The notes below the pieces were generated by a model. The model worked only from the letters and a program-made list of their open reading frames with translations. It was not told the DNA's origin and made no database searches. Made by a program: the position numbers and the translations under genes. DNA of 64,000 nucleotides from JAJCYL01 sp965206015 (GTDB lineage: Bacteria; Bacteroidota; Bacteroidia; Cytophagales; Cyclobacteriaceae), in assembly GCA_965206015.1 (NCBI GenBank), contig CBDBIW010000016.1, positions 744,001 to 808,000 of the forward strand, read 5' to 3'. Each line of letters begins with the position of its first letter. Within the stretch, counting starts at the first letter, position 1. Positions 62,655-64,000 of this stretch are shown here, piece by piece.

Positions 62655-63668
62655 ATGAGAGGGATACAAATTATAGGAACGCAACGGTCAGGATCCAATC
62701 TTTTAAGGCTCATGTTAAATCAGTTGGAAGAAGTTTGCGCACCACATCCACCCCACATACTGGATGTATTTACTCCTCATTTAAATAACTACGGAAATCT
62801 ACAGGACGAAAGCTGTTTTAGAGAGTTGACTGAAGATGTATGCCAACTGATTGAAAGCAATCCTGTTCCCTGGAAAGGAATTGAGCTGGATAGGGATCAT
62901 ATACGGTCTAAATGCAAATTGAATTCCCTTTTAGAGCTTTTCAGGGTTATATATGAACTGAAAACCGAGTCACAGGAAAAGAGTATCTGGTGCTGTAAAA
63001 GCATGGCTAACTTCAGCTACTTCAACCTTTTGGAGGCATCGGAAATAAAATCATTCTACCTACACCTGGTACGTGACGGACGTGATGTAGCCTCATCCTT
63101 TAAGAAAGCAGTAGTCGGTGAAAAGCATAGTTACCATCTGGCAAAGCAATGGCATAGGGACCAAAGCATGTCTGATAAGATCATAGAAACGGTAGAACCT
63201 TCCCGGGGATTGAGGATTCGCTACGAAGATCTCATCACCTCGCCGATTGATACCATAGAGCGGATTTGCAAATGGTTAAATATCAAGTTTGACGTTTCAG
63301 TTTTGAAATACTATGAATCCGAAGAGTCATTCATTACTGCCGAGGGTGGCGAAATGTGGTCCAACCTCAAAAAACCAATTTTGAGAGAAAATTGTCAGAA
63401 ATATCAAAGTGAGTTAACCTCTGATGAAGTCAGATTATTCGAACACTTGGCTGGCGATACCCTTCGGAATTATCAATATCAGCTAGATACCACTCATCTA
63501 TTGCCAATATCACTTTCTGAGGTTGAAGTTGGTGAATTTGATCTTGAAAATGATCGATTAAAAGCTCTTGCTCAAGCCTGTGCAAACCCCCTGGATGTGC
63601 AAAAAAGGACAGCACAGGAAAAGCTAAAAGAGAAGATTGCTACTCGTAGGCTACAATCTGTAGCCTAG
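62655..63668 (+). CDS. Sulfotransferase-family protein
   Basis: A 337-residue PAPS-dependent-type sulfotransferase. The 5'-phosphosulfate loop is IIGTQRSGSNLLRLML (6-21), and the 3'-phosphate-binding segment is LHLVRDGRDVASSFKKA (about 139-155), with RIRYEDLITSPIDTIERIC further on. It may sulfate a carbohydrate or small molecule; the acceptor is unknown. It is three bases behind chrA, so co-transcription is likely. Positions 62756-62870 are duplicated at 57489. Confidence 0.85.
   Translation: MRGIQIIGTQRSGSNLLRLMLNQLEEVCAPHPPHILDVFTPHLNNYGNLQDESCFRELTEDVCQLIESNPVPWKGIELDRDHIRSKCKLNSLLELFRVIYELKTESQEKSIWCCKSMANFSYFNLLEASEIKSFYLHLVRDGRDVASSFKKAVVGEKHSYHLAKQWHRDQSMSDKIIETVEPSRGLRIRYEDLITSPIDTIERICKWLNIKFDVSVLKYYESEESFITAEGGEMWSNLKKPILRENCQKYQSELTSDEVRLFEHLAGDTLRNYQYQLDTTHLLPISLSEVEVGEFDLENDRLKALAQACANPLDVQKRTAQEKLKEKIATRRLQSVA
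62756..62870 (+). repeat. Right copy of the 115-bp direct repeat
   Basis: Lies inside the sulfotransferase gene; two substitutions separate it from 57489-57603. The repeats share orientation, so recombination between them could excise about 5.27 kb with ppiB, the plasmid remnant and chrA. Confidence 0.92.
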
Positions 63669-63860
63669 TTGCCATTCTATTCCAAAACTCTCTTTGATTT
63701 CTCATGTCACACGTTTGTTCTTCCATGTTAAGGTGTGGTTAAGGTGATGGTTTTTTTATGTAGAGTAGATGTAGGGGTGGTCTGATAGCTTTTTGACCAG
63801 CACCTTCTCATCATTGTATTACCAATTTGGGCTTTTGCCAATATAATAAACGAAAAATTT
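63669..63860. other. Intergenic region before the SusC-like gene
   Basis: 192 bases with no gene, hairpin terminator or clear promoter element recognised. Confidence 0.4.
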
Positions 63861-64000
63861 ATGATGAGATTTGTACTCGATTTTTTCAAGACGATCATGG
63901 GAATATCCCTGATCTGCCTTTTTCAAGCACAGTCATTTGGGCAAGGCTCAAACACTGTAACGGGACAAGTAACTTCAGCGGAGGGCGAGCCTCTCCCTGG
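63861..64000 (+). CDS. SusC/RagA-like or other TonB-linked outer-membrane protein, N-terminus only
   Basis: The frame runs off the right edge after about 46 codons. A signal peptide (FKTIMGISLICLFQAQSFGQ) is followed by NTVTGQVTSAEGEPLP, the start of a carboxypeptidase-regulatory-like domain that opens SusC/RagA proteins and some other TonB receptors. Only the family type can be proposed. The start is at the first of two adjacent ATGs. Confidence 0.7.
   Translation, partial: MMRFVLDFFKTIMGISLICLFQAQSFGQGSNTVTGQVTSAEGEPLP

Overview
The window looks like a chromosomal segment of a marine-type Bacteroidota bacterium, most likely order Cytophagales. The evidence is: a SusC/RagA-type outer-membrane protein start and a TonB receptor with a carboxypeptidase-like N-terminal domain; many lipoproteins; a transcarbamylase of the Bacteroides acylornithine type; Bacteroidota-style TAnnTTTG promoter elements; moderate-low GC; and little use of Shine-Dalgarno sites. 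No rRNA, tRNA or CRISPR array was seen.

Layout. 1-5.2 kb: gltB (partial) divergent from ppc. 5.6-14.0 kb: one compact arginine operon (GNAT acyltransferase, argG, argC, argD, argF', argB, argE-like, argH). 14.1-15.5 kb: two lipoproteins. 15.6-18.3 kb: an intact-looking IS4 element with a 12-bp target duplication, then a decayed IS3 element. 18.3-24.1 kb: a membrane channel; a DUF1611/dipeptide-epimerase-type pair followed by aroQ and a class V aminotransferase; a secreted unknown. 24.1-30.1 kb: IS3, IS5 and IS630 ruins and an ISAzo13 element around a heptose kinase, a quinone reductase and a DUF3365 cytochrome. 30.1-39.8 kb: acyltransferase E2, TPR proteins, an IscA-like protein, agmatinase, inositol monophosphatase, and oadGAB. 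39.8-43.7 kb: a frameshifted PIN gene, hemJ, sco, cytochrome c and an amidase. 43.9-49.7 kb: a tripartite RND efflux pump. 50-55.3 kb: a small accessory stretch (a gene broken by a tandem duplication, Fic, broken PadR), then a Fur/Zur-like regulator, a TonB receptor and a lipoprotein. 55.3-57.2 kb: two internally deleted IS copies. 57.5-62.9 kb: a 5.3-kb segment bounded by 115-bp direct repeats of a sulfotransferase fragment; it carries ppiB, a small integrated plasmid (rep, coiled-coil protein, mob), an IS200/IS605 remnant and chrA. 63.9 kb: start of a SusC-like gene.

How the genes fit together. GltB, PEP carboxylase and the arg operon make glutamate, C4 acids and arginine. Oxaloacetate from PEP carboxylase could be used by the sodium-pumping OadGAB. 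A DUF1611/epimerase pair, related to the reported D-glutamate catabolic pair, might yield N-acetyl-L-glutamate, which would link to arginine synthesis (inference). hemJ, sco and cytochrome c serve respiration. The Fur-family gene with a 16-bp perfect palindrome over its promoter, followed by a TonB receptor, is a likely metal (zinc) uptake operon.

The most unusual structure is the plasmid remnant. The first codons of rep, with promoter and palindrome, lie at 60.46 kb, downstream of mob; the rest of rep lies at 58.3 kb, upstream of mob. This is the arrangement expected from a circular plasmid opened inside rep. IS605 debris sits at the right junction, and the whole segment lies between direct repeats.
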